A stretch of DNA of 64,000 bases from positions 870,197 through 934,196 of the forward strand of contig CM074804.1 in assembly GCA_037447605.1 (NCBI GenBank), written 5' to 3'. This stretch comes from Zygnema circumcarinatum (taxonomy: Eukaryota; Streptophyta; Zygnematophyceae; Zygnematales; Zygnemataceae). Shown piece after piece: positions 1 through 10,454 of this stretch; the first letter of the stretch is position 1; each line of letters begins with the position of its first letter. The notes beneath the pieces were generated by a model. It worked only from the letters and a program-made list of their open reading frames with translations, did no database searches and was not told the DNA's origin. The position numbers and the translations under genes were made by a program.

Positions 1-2039
1 ATTCCCCACCTCACGTGTGGATTGGATATCATTCCCATGACACGCTCACCATTGGCAGCAGACATTCTTTCCGCCGGTCGCGCTCCCCTTCCCCTCCCTT
101 CGGTGTCCCTGCCCCCCCCTCCCTCCACCCCCCCCCCCCCGCCCCCCCCCCCTCCCCCTCGTCCTCTCTGCTCGACCCTCCCTCTTCTGTTCAGAGGGAG
201 CTTTCCACCTCACCCGAGCCGGACGCGGACCCCTCCCCTCCGCCTACAGACCTCCCCCCCCCTCCCTTTTTCCCCCTTGCGCCTTCTCCCGGCCTACCCG
301 ACTCCCCTTCCCCTTCACCCGTCGCGGCCTCCCCGCCACCCCGCCCTCCGGCACTCTCCCCTCCGGTTCCCCCCGGCCCTGCCCCCCGCCACGGCACTCG
401 CGATCGGCGACCCACGTGGAAAATTATCGACACTGCCGCCCATGCCCTCCTTTCCTCCGCCATGGCCTTCATCGCCTCCTCGTCTGCCCCCCCTACTTTT
501 GCTGCCGCCCTTCGCACCCCTGACGCAGCCCTCTGGAAAGCTGCCGCTGATGCTGAATTCCTCTCCCTTCAGAAAAACAACACGTGGGACCTTGTCCCCC
601 TTCCACCCGGCCGTCGCGCCATCGGCTCTAAATGGGTCTTTAAAATCAAACAAAAATCCGACGGCTCGGTTGACCGCTACAAAGCCCGTTTTGTAGCCAA
701 GGGGTTCTCTCAGCTCGAAGGCATCGACTTCACCGAAACTTATGCCCCGGTGGCCAAATTCACCTCCATTCGCGTCCTCCTTGCTCTCTCCGCCACCCAC
801 GATTGGGAAATTCACCAGATGGATGTCAAAACCGCATTCCTCTACGGGGACCTTCAAGAAACGATCTTTATGCGCCAACCCGACGGGTATGTCACTCCCG
901 GCACCGAACACCTCTTCTGCCGCCTCAACAAATCCATCTACGGCCTCCGGCAAGCACCACGCGTCTGGAACCGCACTTTGGATGCTGTCCTTCTTGCCAG
1001 CGGCTTCACTCGCATCGACGCCGATTTCAGCATCTATCTTCGTGGCCACGGTCAGACCCTCACCATCCTTGCCGTTTACGTTGATGACCTCATTATCTGT
1101 GGTCTCTCCCTTTCCCCCATTTCGGACGTCAAACAGCTCCTTCGCAGCCATTTTGACATGACGGACCTCGGCGAACTGCAATGGTGTCTCGGGATTCACG
1201 TCATTCGAGATCGGGCTGCTCGGACCCTTCACCTCAGTCAGGAAAAGTATGTTTCCGATCTCCTTGACCGTTTTGGGATGGCCGCTTGCAACCCCATCTC
1301 CACCCCCCTGGACGCCCACATTCACCTTACCTCCCTTGTGGCTGGCTCCCCCGACCCCACGGAGCATGCCACTTACCGATCCATCGTGGGATCCCTTATG
1401 TATGCAATGTTGTGTACCCGGCCCGACCTAGCTGCCGCCGTCGGGCAGCTAAGCCAATACCTTCACCGCCCCTCTTCTGCTCACTTCAGCGCTGCCAAGC
1501 GTGTCCTTCGTTACCTTCAGGGCACCAAGGCCCTGAGCCTTACCTTCTCCTCTGGCTCCCCCACCCTCGTTGGCTATTGTGACTCTGACTGGGGCTGTGT
1601 CCCCGACACAAGGCGTTCGGTTACTGGCTCGTGTTTTTCTCTGGGCAGTGGCCTTATTTCATGGTCCTCTCGGAAGCAGCCTACAGTGGCCACATCCTCC
1701 ACTGAAGCAGAGTATATGGCCGCCTCCACTGCTGCCAAAGAGGCTGTTTGGCTCCGATCCCTCCTCTCCAACCTCACCTTTCCTCCCCCTCACGGTACCA
1801 CCGTCTTCACGGACTCTCAAGGTGCCCTTGCCCTCATGCAAAACCCGTGCACCATCAGCGTACCAAACACATGCGACACTCTGATTCCACTTCACTTTCG
1901 GGACAAGATCGAAGGCGGCACCCTTACCTTCCTCTACTGTCCTACCGGCAAGCAGACCGCCGATTTTCTTACCAAGGCCTTACATCGGCCAGCTTTTGAG
2001 CTTCACCGCTCTTCTGCCGGACTCCACACTTTCGAATGA
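1..2039 (+). CDS. Ty1/copia retrotransposon pol, 3' part (reverse transcriptase and RNase H), 5'-truncated by the window
   Basis: The reading frame is open from base 3, so the true start lies outside the window. A Pro/Ser-rich linker of about 180 residues is followed by a copia-type reverse transcriptase (RVT_2). Landmarks are GSKWVFKIK, QMDVKTAFLYGDL, YGLRQAPRVWN and the catalytic YVDD at 1077-1088. The RNase H region shows YCDSDWG and STEAEYMA. Near 1845-1885 the usual conserved RNase H segment is read in another frame, so two small compensating indels probably altered about 20 residues there. This suggests an ageing copy. The C-terminus matches the copia end. The stop at 2037-2039 is followed directly by a purine tract and the LTR. 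Confidence 0.93.
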   Translation, partial: SPPHVWIGYHSHDTLTIGSRHSFRRSRSPSPPFGVPAPPSLHPPPPAPPPSPSSSLLDPPSSVQRELSTSPEPDADPSPPPTDLPPPPFFPLAPSPGLPDSPSPSPVAASPPPRPPALSPPVPPGPAPRHGTRDRRPTWKIIDTAAHALLSSAMAFIASSSAPPTFAAALRTPDAALWKAAADAEFLSLQKNNTWDLVPLPPGRRAIGSKWVFKIKQKSDGSVDRYKARFVAKGFSQLEGIDFTETYAPVAKFTSIRVLLALSATHDWEIHQMDVKTAFLYGDLQETIFMRQPDGYVTPGTEHLFCRLNKSIYGLRQAPRVWNRTLDAVLLASGFTRIDADFSIYLRGHGQTLTILAVYVDDLIICGLSLSPISDVKQLLRSHFDMTDLGELQWCLGIHVIRDRAARTLHLSQEKYVSDLLDRFGMAACNPISTPLDAHIHLTSLVAGSPDPTEHATYRSIVGSLMYAMLCTRPDLAAAVGQLSQYLHRPSSAHFSAAKRVLRYLQGTKALSLTFSSGSPTLVGYCDSDWGCVPDTRRSVTGSCFSLGSGLISWSSRKQPTVATSSTEAEYMAASTAAKEAVWLRSLLSNLTFPPPHGTTVFTDSQGALALMQNPCTISVPNTCDTLIPLHFRDKIEGGTLTFLYCPTGKQTADFLTKALHRPAFELHRSSAGLHTFE

Positions 2040-2040
2040 G

Positions 2041-2338
2041 AGGGAGTGTTGAGAATCCGACATTCTCAGTTTTGTCGTACTATTTTGTCGTTTTCCCAGC
2101 CACGTGTACTTACACCTGGCTGTGCTTTTAGCTTGTACTTTTCTGTTAGTTTAGTTGTACCTTTGCGGCTGTGTGCTTCACACCCGGCCGCCCTTGCTCA
2201 GGCTAGTTCCACACTCTTTTGTCGCGTAGCTCTAGCCGCAATGTATATAAAACAGATTAGGACATTGTACACTTTACCACGTTAATCACACATCTGTCTT
2301 TTTGCGTCAACTCTCTCTGTCCTCACTTTGATCGTACA
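2041..2338 (+). mobile_element. 3' LTR of the copia element with polypurine tract
   Basis: AGGGAG at 2041-2046 is a polypurine tract. The LTR opens at 2047 with TGTTGAGAATCC, the usual copia-type start, and contains the small inverted repeat GAGAAT/ATTCTC. A TATA-like TGTATATAAAA lies near 2240. The right end is not certain: a CA dinucleotide occurs at about 2333 and again at about 2338. The 5' LTR is outside the window, so neither the end nor a target duplication can be confirmed. Confidence 0.75.
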
Positions 2339-2996
2339 ATGTCCACTCCGTCTTTTTCAATAGCTCGCAGCATACGGGGAAGGAAAATAATTAATTTTGG
2401 GTCATTGGCTTGCCATGCAAGAACTCTGTTGTTATAGATATACGCTTAGGGCTCAAGTACTTGCTACCGATGTAGACAGACAGCCAATCTCATGACAAAT
2501 GTTTGGGCATACATTGCATGTAAGGCGTACCCACATCACGTTCTGTTGCATCACAGCATGCTCTTGTGGACAGAGGCATCAAGTCATGCAAATTTATTGC
2601 ATATGCGAGGAGGCAAAGCGCCTCCTGATTGGTACAACAAAGAAATACATCAAAACCGCATCGGGTCGACATACTTGAACTGGGCGGTAACCTAAGATGG
2701 TTCTCTAAACAGGCGTATGAATCTTTTTCAGTAAATACTGAAGAACCCACTAATGTACTCAGCCAACGTGGACAAGGTTGGAACTTTCACCAACGACTAA
2801 ATTCTACGCTACTGTACAATTATGAAAATATTGCTAATCGCTTCAAAAATATTCAGATTATGCTAACACAGGATGCATTCCTTTGCAGCTCCCTGCACGT
2901 GGGCGGTTTAATTTTTCCGCCATAAGAATAAGACTCCCAAATTGCCATTGACAGCAAGAGAGAGGAGCAGGTCACTGCAGCGTCGCAGCATCAATC
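2339..2996. other. Non-coding stretch between the LTR and FAS1 gene 1
   Basis: AT-richer sequence with only short ORFs and no recognisable domain. It probably contains the 3' UTR of FAS1 gene 1, which reads leftwards from 2997. Confidence 0.5.
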
Positions 2997-3801
2997 CTAC
3001 TTGGGAACGAAGTAGTAGTCCACACCTGCAGCCACAGACGCCCCAACGAACGTGAGTGAGTGCCACGTGGCAGACGCCGCGCCCTCCCCTGGACCTGCTG
3101 CTGCTGAAGCGACAAAGAAAGGAGGGAGGGAGGGAGTGAGGGAGGGAGGGGCTGACCGTGCACGACGAGCGTGCCCTGTTTCCGGAAGACCTTCCAGTGC
3201 TTGACGGTGGCCGTCTGGTTGGCGGGCGCGGCGGAGGCGCTGACGGAGATCGCGTCGGCGGCGCGCTTGTAGACCTTCCGGTTCTTGAAGGTCGAGGTCC
3301 AGTAGGAGCCCACCGCCGCCTTCTGGAAGGCCGACCAGGACACGAAGTCGCCGCGGATGCCGTTGTGCAGCACGAGGTCCCCGAAGGCCTCCTTCCCCGT
3401 CACCGCCGCGTCGAGCCGCTCGAACGCGCCCCGCACCGGCACGAACAGCGTCACCTTGTGGCCGGCCGTCAGCTGCTCGAAGAGCGCGAGGGGCGCCGCT
3501 GCACCGAGAGAGAAAGGCGGCAGCCATGGCGGGTCAGCGCACCGCCATACACTGAACGTATGCAAGCAGCTAAGGGACGATTGCAAAGGCGGCCAAGGTA
3601 AGGGTTGCTAATTGCCGCTCTGCTGTACTCACAGGAGTCGAAGTACGCGTTGAGGAAGGGGAGGTACAGCGTTCGATTCAGCTTCTTGTTCATTTCGCCC
3701 AGCAGCCTGTTCGCCTCGATGGCGTCCATCCCGCCCGCCGCTGCGCAGGCGCAGAGAGAGAGAAGCACGGCGCACACGGCTGCGGCTCTGCGAGACGCCA
3801 T
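2997..3801 (-). CDS. FAS1-domain secreted protein (FAS1 gene 1)
   Basis: Three exons: 3633-3801, 3157-3498 and 2997-3025, joined in phase to give 179 residues. Residues 1-23 form a signal peptide (MASRRAAAVCAVLLSLCAC). A helical stretch is followed by a single FAS1 fold with H1 motif TLFVPVRGAF and H2 motif GVDYYFVPK at the extreme C-terminus. There is no obvious GPI signal. FAS1 domains act in cell-wall or matrix adhesion. A single domain of this size is shorter than most land-plant fasciclin-like arabinogalactan proteins. All introns are GT-AG, with phase-1 junctions shared with FAS1 genes 2, 3 and 4. It lies head to head with FAS1 gene 2, with 808 bp between start codons. Confidence 0.88.
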
Positions 3802-4609
3802 GGCCTGCGGGTGCGTGCTTACTTGCTTGCTTGCTTGCGGGAGGGAGGGAGGGAGGGAGGGAGGGAGGAGGGCAAGGAGGGAGGGAGGGAAGCTACTGGT
3901 GCTGGTGGTGGTGCTGCGGGAGGGCTCTGGCTGCTCTGCTCTCGCTCCTTCCTTTCAAGCGCCGCCGCCGCCACCTGCGCGCGCTCCTGCCGCTGCCGCC
4001 CGCCCTCGTCCGTACGTCCGCACAGCGAAAATTTTCAACATCCGTACATCCAATATGTCAACGATCGGCTCGGTCCGCTTTCTTCTCCTCGGAGAGTTTT
4101 CTTCCGACTCGGGCCTGAGCCAATGACGACTCGCCACGTAGCACACAATGTCTACGTGGGAAATCAGCGACATTGCTTAGAGCAGCGCAGAGGTCGCGCA
4201 AGCCGTCGCCAGTGGCAGATGCTCGGTCGGCCCCGCTGGCAGGTGCCCGGATCAGCCAATCGCGTGCTGGCGGCAGCCCTTTTTGGCCGTCCGATTCGCG
4301 CAGGCGTTTCTCCAGCTAAGAATATAAAGAAGCGCCACGTGGCGATTCTGGATGTACGGACACTCTGGGCCCGCACCTGCCACGTTCGTACATCCTGCCG
4401 AATCACCCGCGCCTGGCCGTACACCCCCTGCTCTGTTGTCCGTACAGCGGCGGCGCTTTTTTATACCTTCGTTTTTCTAAGCAGGGCGGCAAGCTTCCTC
4501 CCACTCTCTCTACCTCTCCCCATCCCTCCGCAGTGGTCTCTCCCTCTCACTCTTTTTTCTCTCTCTTTCTCTCTCTCTCTCTACCACATACACACACCGT
4601 GCCCCTGCA
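3802..4609. promoter_or_regulatory. Divergent promoter between FAS1 genes 1 and 2, with one perfect ERSE
   Basis: This 808-bp region separates two head-to-head starts. A perfect CCAAT-N9-CCACG lies at 4120-4138. G-box-like sites follow (gccacgtggc near 4333, ctacgtggg near 4150). CCAAT recurs near 4256. Several GTACGG/CCGTAC motifs occur, including an inverted pair GGATGTACGGAC / GTTCGTACATCC at about 4350-4400. A TATA-like tttttatacc lies near 4458, with a CT-rich leader just before the gene 2 ATG. On the other side, GGGAGG repeats at 3839-3890 give gene 1 a CT-rich leader. Confidence 0.6.
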
Positions 4610-5517
4610 ATGGCGCGCCTCGTATCCGCATTCGTGGCCGCCATAGTGGCATCTCTCGCGCTGTTTCCGCTCGGGGCCCTCTCCGACGCCGCCACGGCCA
4701 ATGACGTTCTTTCGGGCATCAAGTCGAAGCTGGAGAAGAATCCCAACTACTCCGCCTTCTTCGCTGCTTATTTCTCCTCCTGTGCGTCCCCCTCCCGCCC
4801 TCCCTCCCCTCCCGCCCTTTTCTGCTATCAGTTTCCTGCGCCGCCATTGTGCTGCCTCTCCCTGTAGCTGAACGCGCTGCCTGTAACTGAGCTCGTCTCA
4901 TTGTGGCTGTTCCATGCAGCTGCTCCGTTGGAGCTCTACAAGCGGCTGAGCGCGAACAAGAGGGTGACCCTCTTCATCCCCAGCGCGGCTGCCTTCAAAG
5001 CAGTCCCGGCGGCGTACAAGGCCAACGGCAAGTTTGGAAGCGTGATTCTCTACCACACCATTGAGGGCGTCGCCCTCTCCCGGGAGGACTTCCGCAACGC
5101 GCCGGTGAAGAGGTACTGGACCTCGCAGTTTCAGAACAACAAAATCACCAAAGTGGCGCGCGACATGTTCACGATCAGCAAAAGCACTGTCGCCAAGAAC
5201 GCGACTGTTGCCGGATGGAACTTTTGGCGCTACAAAACCGGACTGCTTAACATGCACGGTTAGTGGCCCTCCCGTCCCTCCATCCCTTTGCCTCAGAGGG
5301 GGCCTGCAGTCCCTTGGGGAAATGTAGGGGATTTTTTGACTTACATGAGTTTTGCTGAGTTTGGTTTAGGGTGTTGAGATTAGGGTTAGGGCTTTCGATG
5401 CTGTTACCATTGTTTGGGCAGCGTGCGCGGTGAAAGTTGAAGGTATGGCCACTGATCTGACGTGCCTTATGTTCTGCTGCAGTGGTCGACTACTACTTCA
5501 TCCCAGCGGCACTATAA
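4610..5517 (+). CDS. FAS1-domain secreted protein (FAS1 gene 2)
   Basis: Three exons: 4610-4781, 4920-5258 and 5483-5517, giving 181 residues. The signal peptide starts MARLVSAFVAAIVASLALF. The FAS1 domain has H1 TLFIPSAAAF, and the third exon encodes H2 VVDYYFIPAAL. Exon lengths 172/339/35 are identical to those of FAS1 gene 4 at 13.7 kb on the other strand, and the proteins are alike throughout, so these two are close paralogues. The start is the first ATG after a CT-rich leader and is matched by gene 4. Likely role, from the family only: an extracellular or wall adhesion protein. Confidence 0.9.
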
Positions 5518-7773
5518 TTTGTGCCAGCCTCGCGCGTTCCTCCCCATCGACTTCGCTTACTTGATGTGAATTCATCGATTGATGTGAATTCACGCCATTT
5601 GTATTTTATTAGAAAATTGTTGTTCCAAAACACACAAGCTGCTTCTTTTAATATGTGACATTGTTTGGCCATCATGGCCCGGCTGGGCGGAGCACTGCAT
5701 GCTGGGCGTTAGAGCTCGTGCGCTTTTGCGTTACCGAGATTGCTTCGCAATATTGTTTCCGCATGGAAGGGTAAATTCCCGTTATAAATATACTTACCTG
5801 TCGGCCTTCATCCCTGACCAAAGTGTGACTACTTGGCGGTATGATACTGTGATGATATATATGCTTAATGCACGTGGGCCGATCTGCCAACCATAATTAA
5901 TACCAAAAGTTAATTTATCTCCTCAGCTCGTAAACCTGCCGTAGGACTGAAAAGGAGGTCTCAAAGATTCCAACACTCAGTGAGCATTAGAAAACCCTGA
6001 AACACAATATCCAAAAACCTCACACTTTAAAACCCCTTCGAGCTATTGAAAATGGGAGGTTCCTCCGCTTCCCTGCACGAATTTCCTCCCCTCCCTCTCT
6101 TTCTCCCTCCCTCCCTCCCTCTCTCCCAGTGTGCAAGCGTACGGCAGCACGAGTTGTTTGAGGGAGTCACTGCGTTCAATGCTTGAAAGGGACGTGGGCG
6201 CGGTTTGGAGCTGAGCTATAGACAAGCTGTAGGCAGCCAACATTTGAACCCATATATCTCCCTCGCAACTTAATCCAACCACAAGCCGCTACACTTCCCT
6301 CAATTCGGACATGCCTGCTGACGTTCATTCTCCGCCAAACTTGCTTATAAACGGGTTCTGACTTTCGGATGGCCCGGGTCATAATGCAATCCTGTCCATA
6401 TCTCGAGCGAGACAGAGAAATTTATGTGCATCTGCTTTACGTTCTTAAGTTCTGGGCAATCTTGAAGAGGTTTTCAAAAAAAATCAGTCAACAGAGGCAG
6501 GTTACTTGACAAGCTGAAAAAGGTAATCTACACGGCTTGAACAAATCAAAAGCTAGAGTCCATCTAAAAGGTGCCACGTTTTGTCAGCTGGAAAGTCGTC
6601 TTTTTCGGTGTTAGGGGCATTGCAAACCTCCTTACTGCCAGTTGTGCAGGAAACTTTACTAGAGCGTTCTGAGTGCTTTTAACTCATCGACGTGGAACTA
6701 AACAGTCCCACCGAGTGGAAACCAGAGGCTGTTTCCCTACTGAGTCGCCCACTCACCCGAGGTTAAAGAAATTGTGCGCACCCAAACTAGGTAGAGGCAC
6801 CGCGCATCTGTGTAGCAATACACGCGTGTGAAGAGTAAAGGACAATCCAAGGCTCTCTCAACCATTCCTACATTGTCTCTCCCACACACTCTATGTGGCG
6901 GAAGGGACATTCAAGACAAGTCAACGGAATGGAGTCAAGGAACACCCGTGATGCAGTTCCGATGGCGGGTGGAAGGCGGCGGGTCGGCTCTACACTCTCT
7001 GCATTTTCTCCTCTACTCGTTTGCGCGTCAAGCTTTTCAAAAGCATCAAACAACTGGCAACAGACATAAGGAAACGAAGTTCATTTAATTACCAGCTAAG
7101 GAATCGCAATGAAAATGAGATGAAACGTAACGTAATTTGTTGCGCAGTGAGTGATTATTATACTTCAGACAACATGCACACTCCCGCCTGTGTGCTCCCA
7201 CGCGTATTTTCGACAACTCGAAAATTTCGTTGACTTCATCGAGCTGCCGCACAAAATTCCTGCAGTAAAATGGAGCACAAAGTGGTACTAAAATGTGAGG
7301 TGATATTCCACTCCACGGCCAGTCTTCATGCATGCTGCGCCATGCATGCTTCATCCAAAGGATGAAGTATGACAAAGAAGCAAAGGTTCCATTGAACACA
7401 AGACAAGCTGTACGACAAGAGAAGACAAGAATACCAGTTTCCCTGGTAATCGGCTGAAAATAGAAGGGGGTTACAGTCGTATCCAACGGCGACCATATTT
7501 GTTTCCGTTAAGAAGACAAGCTGTCCAGTGCACCCAGTATGTATCACCATCAGGAGGACTCGAAAGTTTCGGAAAATACGGAGAGCGGGAGAGGGAGAGG
7601 GAAAGAGGGACAACACACCGCCCCTTCATTTTCCAGCACCATCACCTGCAGATTTTTACACTGAAATTAAAGGAAAGGAACAGTAGATTTTTTACAAAAG
7701 AAAGTTCTACTAAAGCACTTTTTCTGCTTTCATCTCGCTGTCTACTCGGTGATAGTCTAAAAAACATTCCTAT
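5518..7773. other. Long non-coding stretch
   Basis: About 2.25 kb with stop codons in all frames and no recognisable domain. It holds a short CT-rich run at 6085-6127 and scattered AT-rich sequence. I see no gene here. Confidence 0.5.
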
Positions 7774-8685
7774 CTACTGTGCTGCTAGCTTACAGATATC
7801 TTCATATTGCACAGCAGGCAATACCCTACCATCAAAGGCGCCCTTCAGAAGCTGCACTTTTGCATAAAACTTGTCTGCATTGATCCCCAATGGTTTTGCA
7901 TTACATCCACGATACGCTCCGTTCACTATCTTAACCCTATTTGGGGAAGCACGGTCTCAAGTTCCTCCTGGTCAACTCGGAGCTTTTGCTCGCTCTTGCT
8001 CACGCATCATCTCGTCTAGGGTTCCCCTGCCTTTGCTGCTCGCGTCATTTCCCTCACCAGCTCTTCTTCCTTCCTTGTTACTTCCAGATATCTTTCCCTG
8101 CAGCGTCCGCTTCTCCTCTTCGATCGTCTCAACCGGCTTTGCCATCTTCGCTGCACGCTCTATTTGCTCTTCTAAAGCTCGATCATGTCGCTCCTCATCT
8201 GCCATATCAGCCTTCTCTCTCTTCTTCTGCAGCCCTTCCTTGAGAAGAGTCTCCGGCGCTCTGTCAATATACGCCATGAATCATCCCTTAGGCGTTTCGT
8301 CCACCTTGCACCTCCCTGTTCTTCCAAGATGCTTCACAAACTCTGTCAGAGAGTTAGTGGAATTCATGTGAATATGATGCCCGTCGTTGATGTACTCATT
8401 ATACACAACTGTTGCAGCCAAACGACTAAACCTGTGAGTTCGCTTCACATGCTCCAAAAAGGACTTCTCAAACTCCTCCGAATATCCGTCTATAAATCGC
8501 TCTGAATTATGGCCGAACACCATCATCTGCCTCTGGTGCGATTCAGACATGCAATGACACTTGAATCATTTCTCATCCCTGCACTGCTTCTGACACTTCT
8601 GACAATACCAACGGAGCATATGCAACCCCTTCGCTGTGATGCGGTTTGCGATGGCTTTGGGGGTGAGAAAATCATTTTTTCCCAT
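7774..8685 (-). pseudogene. KIN17: Processed pseudogene of KIN17 (zinc-finger, winged-helix, KOW nucleic-acid-binding protein)
   Basis: Reading leftwards from an ATG at 8683-8685, the sequence matches KIN17 almost from end to end without introns. It starts MGKNDFLTPKAIANRI. The CxxC zinc-finger start, the winged-helix stretch FSRLAATVVYNEYIND and FVKHLGRTGRCKV follow. The C-terminal KOW end includes VKIVNGAYRG and YEDICKL. It is broken by an in-frame TGA at 8566-8568, where the family has Gly. A second TGA lies at 8281-8283, where the family has Trp. Around 7970 the first part of the KOW region is deleted and the frame shifts. No introns plus several disablements means a retrocopy; no clear poly-A tail remains. 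The intact parent gene is not in this window. Confidence 0.88.
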
Positions 8686-9806
8686 TGCTTCAGTCAGAAA
8701 TTGCAGGAACTGCAACCCCAACAACAACCGCAACCCTAATTCCCACCTTTCTCTCTCAGTGATGAAACCCTAAATTGTGCAGTGCAGACCTTTCTCCGCT
8801 CTTCTTCAATAGGGGCGTGCCAAGCTCTTGACGACATCTCCTGATGACGGATTAGATTAGAGCCAATACATCAATTTCAGCGGTTTGTGAGGAAGAAGAG
8901 TACTCTTTTTTAAATATATTCCGAAGCGCCATGCCAAAAGCTTGACACAGCCACTATCTGAAGAGGAAGTCGGAGGACTCCAATTCATGATGGTTGTTGG
9001 CATACAGGGAATGAGAAACTTAGGAAATTGACTAGCATACGGTAATGTAATGTACTTTAATGCTTCTGATATACCAAGTGACCGTGGGTGTTACTCTAGA
9101 ATTCAGCAGGGAAACTGTTACTGAAAACTTATCAGAAGGATCCACACTACTGCGAAGGACGAACTTAGATGTGCGAAACATCCATATTCTTATGGAAGTA
9201 GCATTTTAAGTGTTCCAAAGGCTACATTTGATCATTGTACATTCTAGGGTGTTCAAACTAGCTGACGCGCTCCTTTCCAGGAGATTAAAAAAACCAGTTG
9301 GGACGCTTGAATGAGCATCAAAAACTGAAAAGTGGACACAGAAAATCCACAGGACATTACCTTCTTCACCCATTCAGGCATGATGGCGCTAAACAGAAAT
9401 ATCTGGACTTTCGAACATCATCCACCGAACCTGCGCACATTCACCAACCATAAAAAAACTGGCACATCAGCCTATATGCCAAGAAGACTTCAAAGGGGGT
9501 TGTTTCTAACTATCCTCTAGGGTTTCCACAATACCTGAGTTTATTCTCCAAAGTTTGCAACTAACCTGCACTTTCCTGCCTCATGCCTTCAATGGCAGGA
9601 AAGGATGCGTAAAAACTCCCCTCTCCCATCCGCCGCCCTGGCCGGCAAACGGAACTGCGTATGCATAGCAATCATTCAGCGACAACGGGCCTCTTCCCGC
9701 CTCACATTCAATTAAAACCATTCTCTTCATATTCTCTTTATATTCTCTTCACTTCTCTCGTTTATTTTCCTTTCTTTGGGAGTAATCGAGAGGCTAGATT
9801 ACTTAC
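8686..9806. other. Non-coding stretch
   Basis: AT-rich, with only short ORFs and nothing recognised. It includes whatever lay upstream of the KIN17 retrocopy; no promoter is evident, as expected for a retrocopy. Confidence 0.5.
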
Positions 9807-9891
9807 CCAGAACCTTCTCCACGTCATCCACGAAACCCCTGTTGAGCATCTCATCAGCCCCGTCAAGCACCCCAAACTGAAGCGTTTTCAG
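9807..9891 (-). pseudogene. Lone exon-like fragment of a DEAD-box RNA helicase (RH7/DDX21-like)
   Basis: The 85-bp segment is bounded by a good acceptor (CTGCAG) and donor (GTAAGT) on the minus strand. It encodes LKTLQFGVLDGADEMLNRGF followed by VDDVEKVLG, which matches the motif II region of plant nucleolar DEAD-box helicases. The catalytic DEAD core reads DGAD, losing the Glu needed for ATP hydrolysis. No other helicase exon is recognisable within several kb on either side. I read it as a relic of a duplicated or captured helicase gene rather than a working one. Confidence 0.55.
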
Positions 9892-10316
9892 CTGCAGACT
9901 CCCTCTCGCCGAGCGATCTTGGGACCCAGCACGCCCAGACAAATAAAAGGAACATACCCAAGAAAGAAAAGCATTTGTTTCTCCTTTGGTTGGTGCAAAA
10001 AACCGCCGGAAAAAGCGAAGAACAAAAGTCGCCACGGTCGACCGCCTTCTCCCAATCGCGAGTAATTCGAAAGCTTTGTTTGAACTCAAGCAACACGTTC
10101 TCTCTCCAAATTTAACCAAATTACCAGTGAACGAAAATGAAAAAAAGAAAGAAGAAAATTAGAAAAGAGCAACCGGAAGAGGAAGAGGAGTTACCCACAA
10201 AATGAACAAACAAATTGAGCAGATGTGAGAGAGAGAGAGAGGAGGAAAGAGTGACAGAGGGAGAGCAGCAACGTGAAAAAGAGAAGTGGGGACATTTTGA
10301 CGAGAAAACGGATGTA

Positions 10317-10454
10317 CCAATCACCACCCGTCACGTGGCCAATTGCCTTGAGCGACCAATCACCATTTTCCACGTGGCACTGAGCTTAATTCGGCCAATC
10401 ACCACTTGTTACGTGTCAAATCATTTATTTTGACCAATCATCATCTGCCACGTG
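10317..10454. promoter_or_regulatory. Four 39-bp tandem units, each CCAAT-N9-(C/T)(C/T)ACG: ER-stress-element array
   Basis: CCAAT begins at 10317, 10356, 10395 and 10434, exactly 39 bp apart. In each unit an ACGTG core follows at the same offset. Units 2 (10356-10374) and 4 (10434-10452) are perfect ERSE-I sites, CCAAT-N9-CCACG. Units 1 and 3 have TCACG and TTACG. ERSE-I is the known site for NF-Y plus an ATF6/bZIP28-type bZIP factor in the unfolded-protein response. The array lies about 730-860 bp upstream of FAS1 gene 3. Confidence 0.8.

Noticed and set aside
315-1367. 350-residue minus-strand ORF
   Set aside because: It is the antisense shadow of the GC-biased copia reverse transcriptase frame.
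7774-8685. TGA recoded as an amino acid in the KIN17 copy
   Set aside because: The copy also has a deletion and frameshift, and other genes here (the thioredoxin-fold gene, FAS1 gene 3, the two-domain lysozyme-like gene) end in TGA. A pseudogene explains everything.
10332-10341. ERSE-II (ATTGG-N-CCACG) reading of CGTGGCCAAT
   Set aside because: The spacer is 0 instead of 1 base, so it does not fit the ERSE-II consensus.
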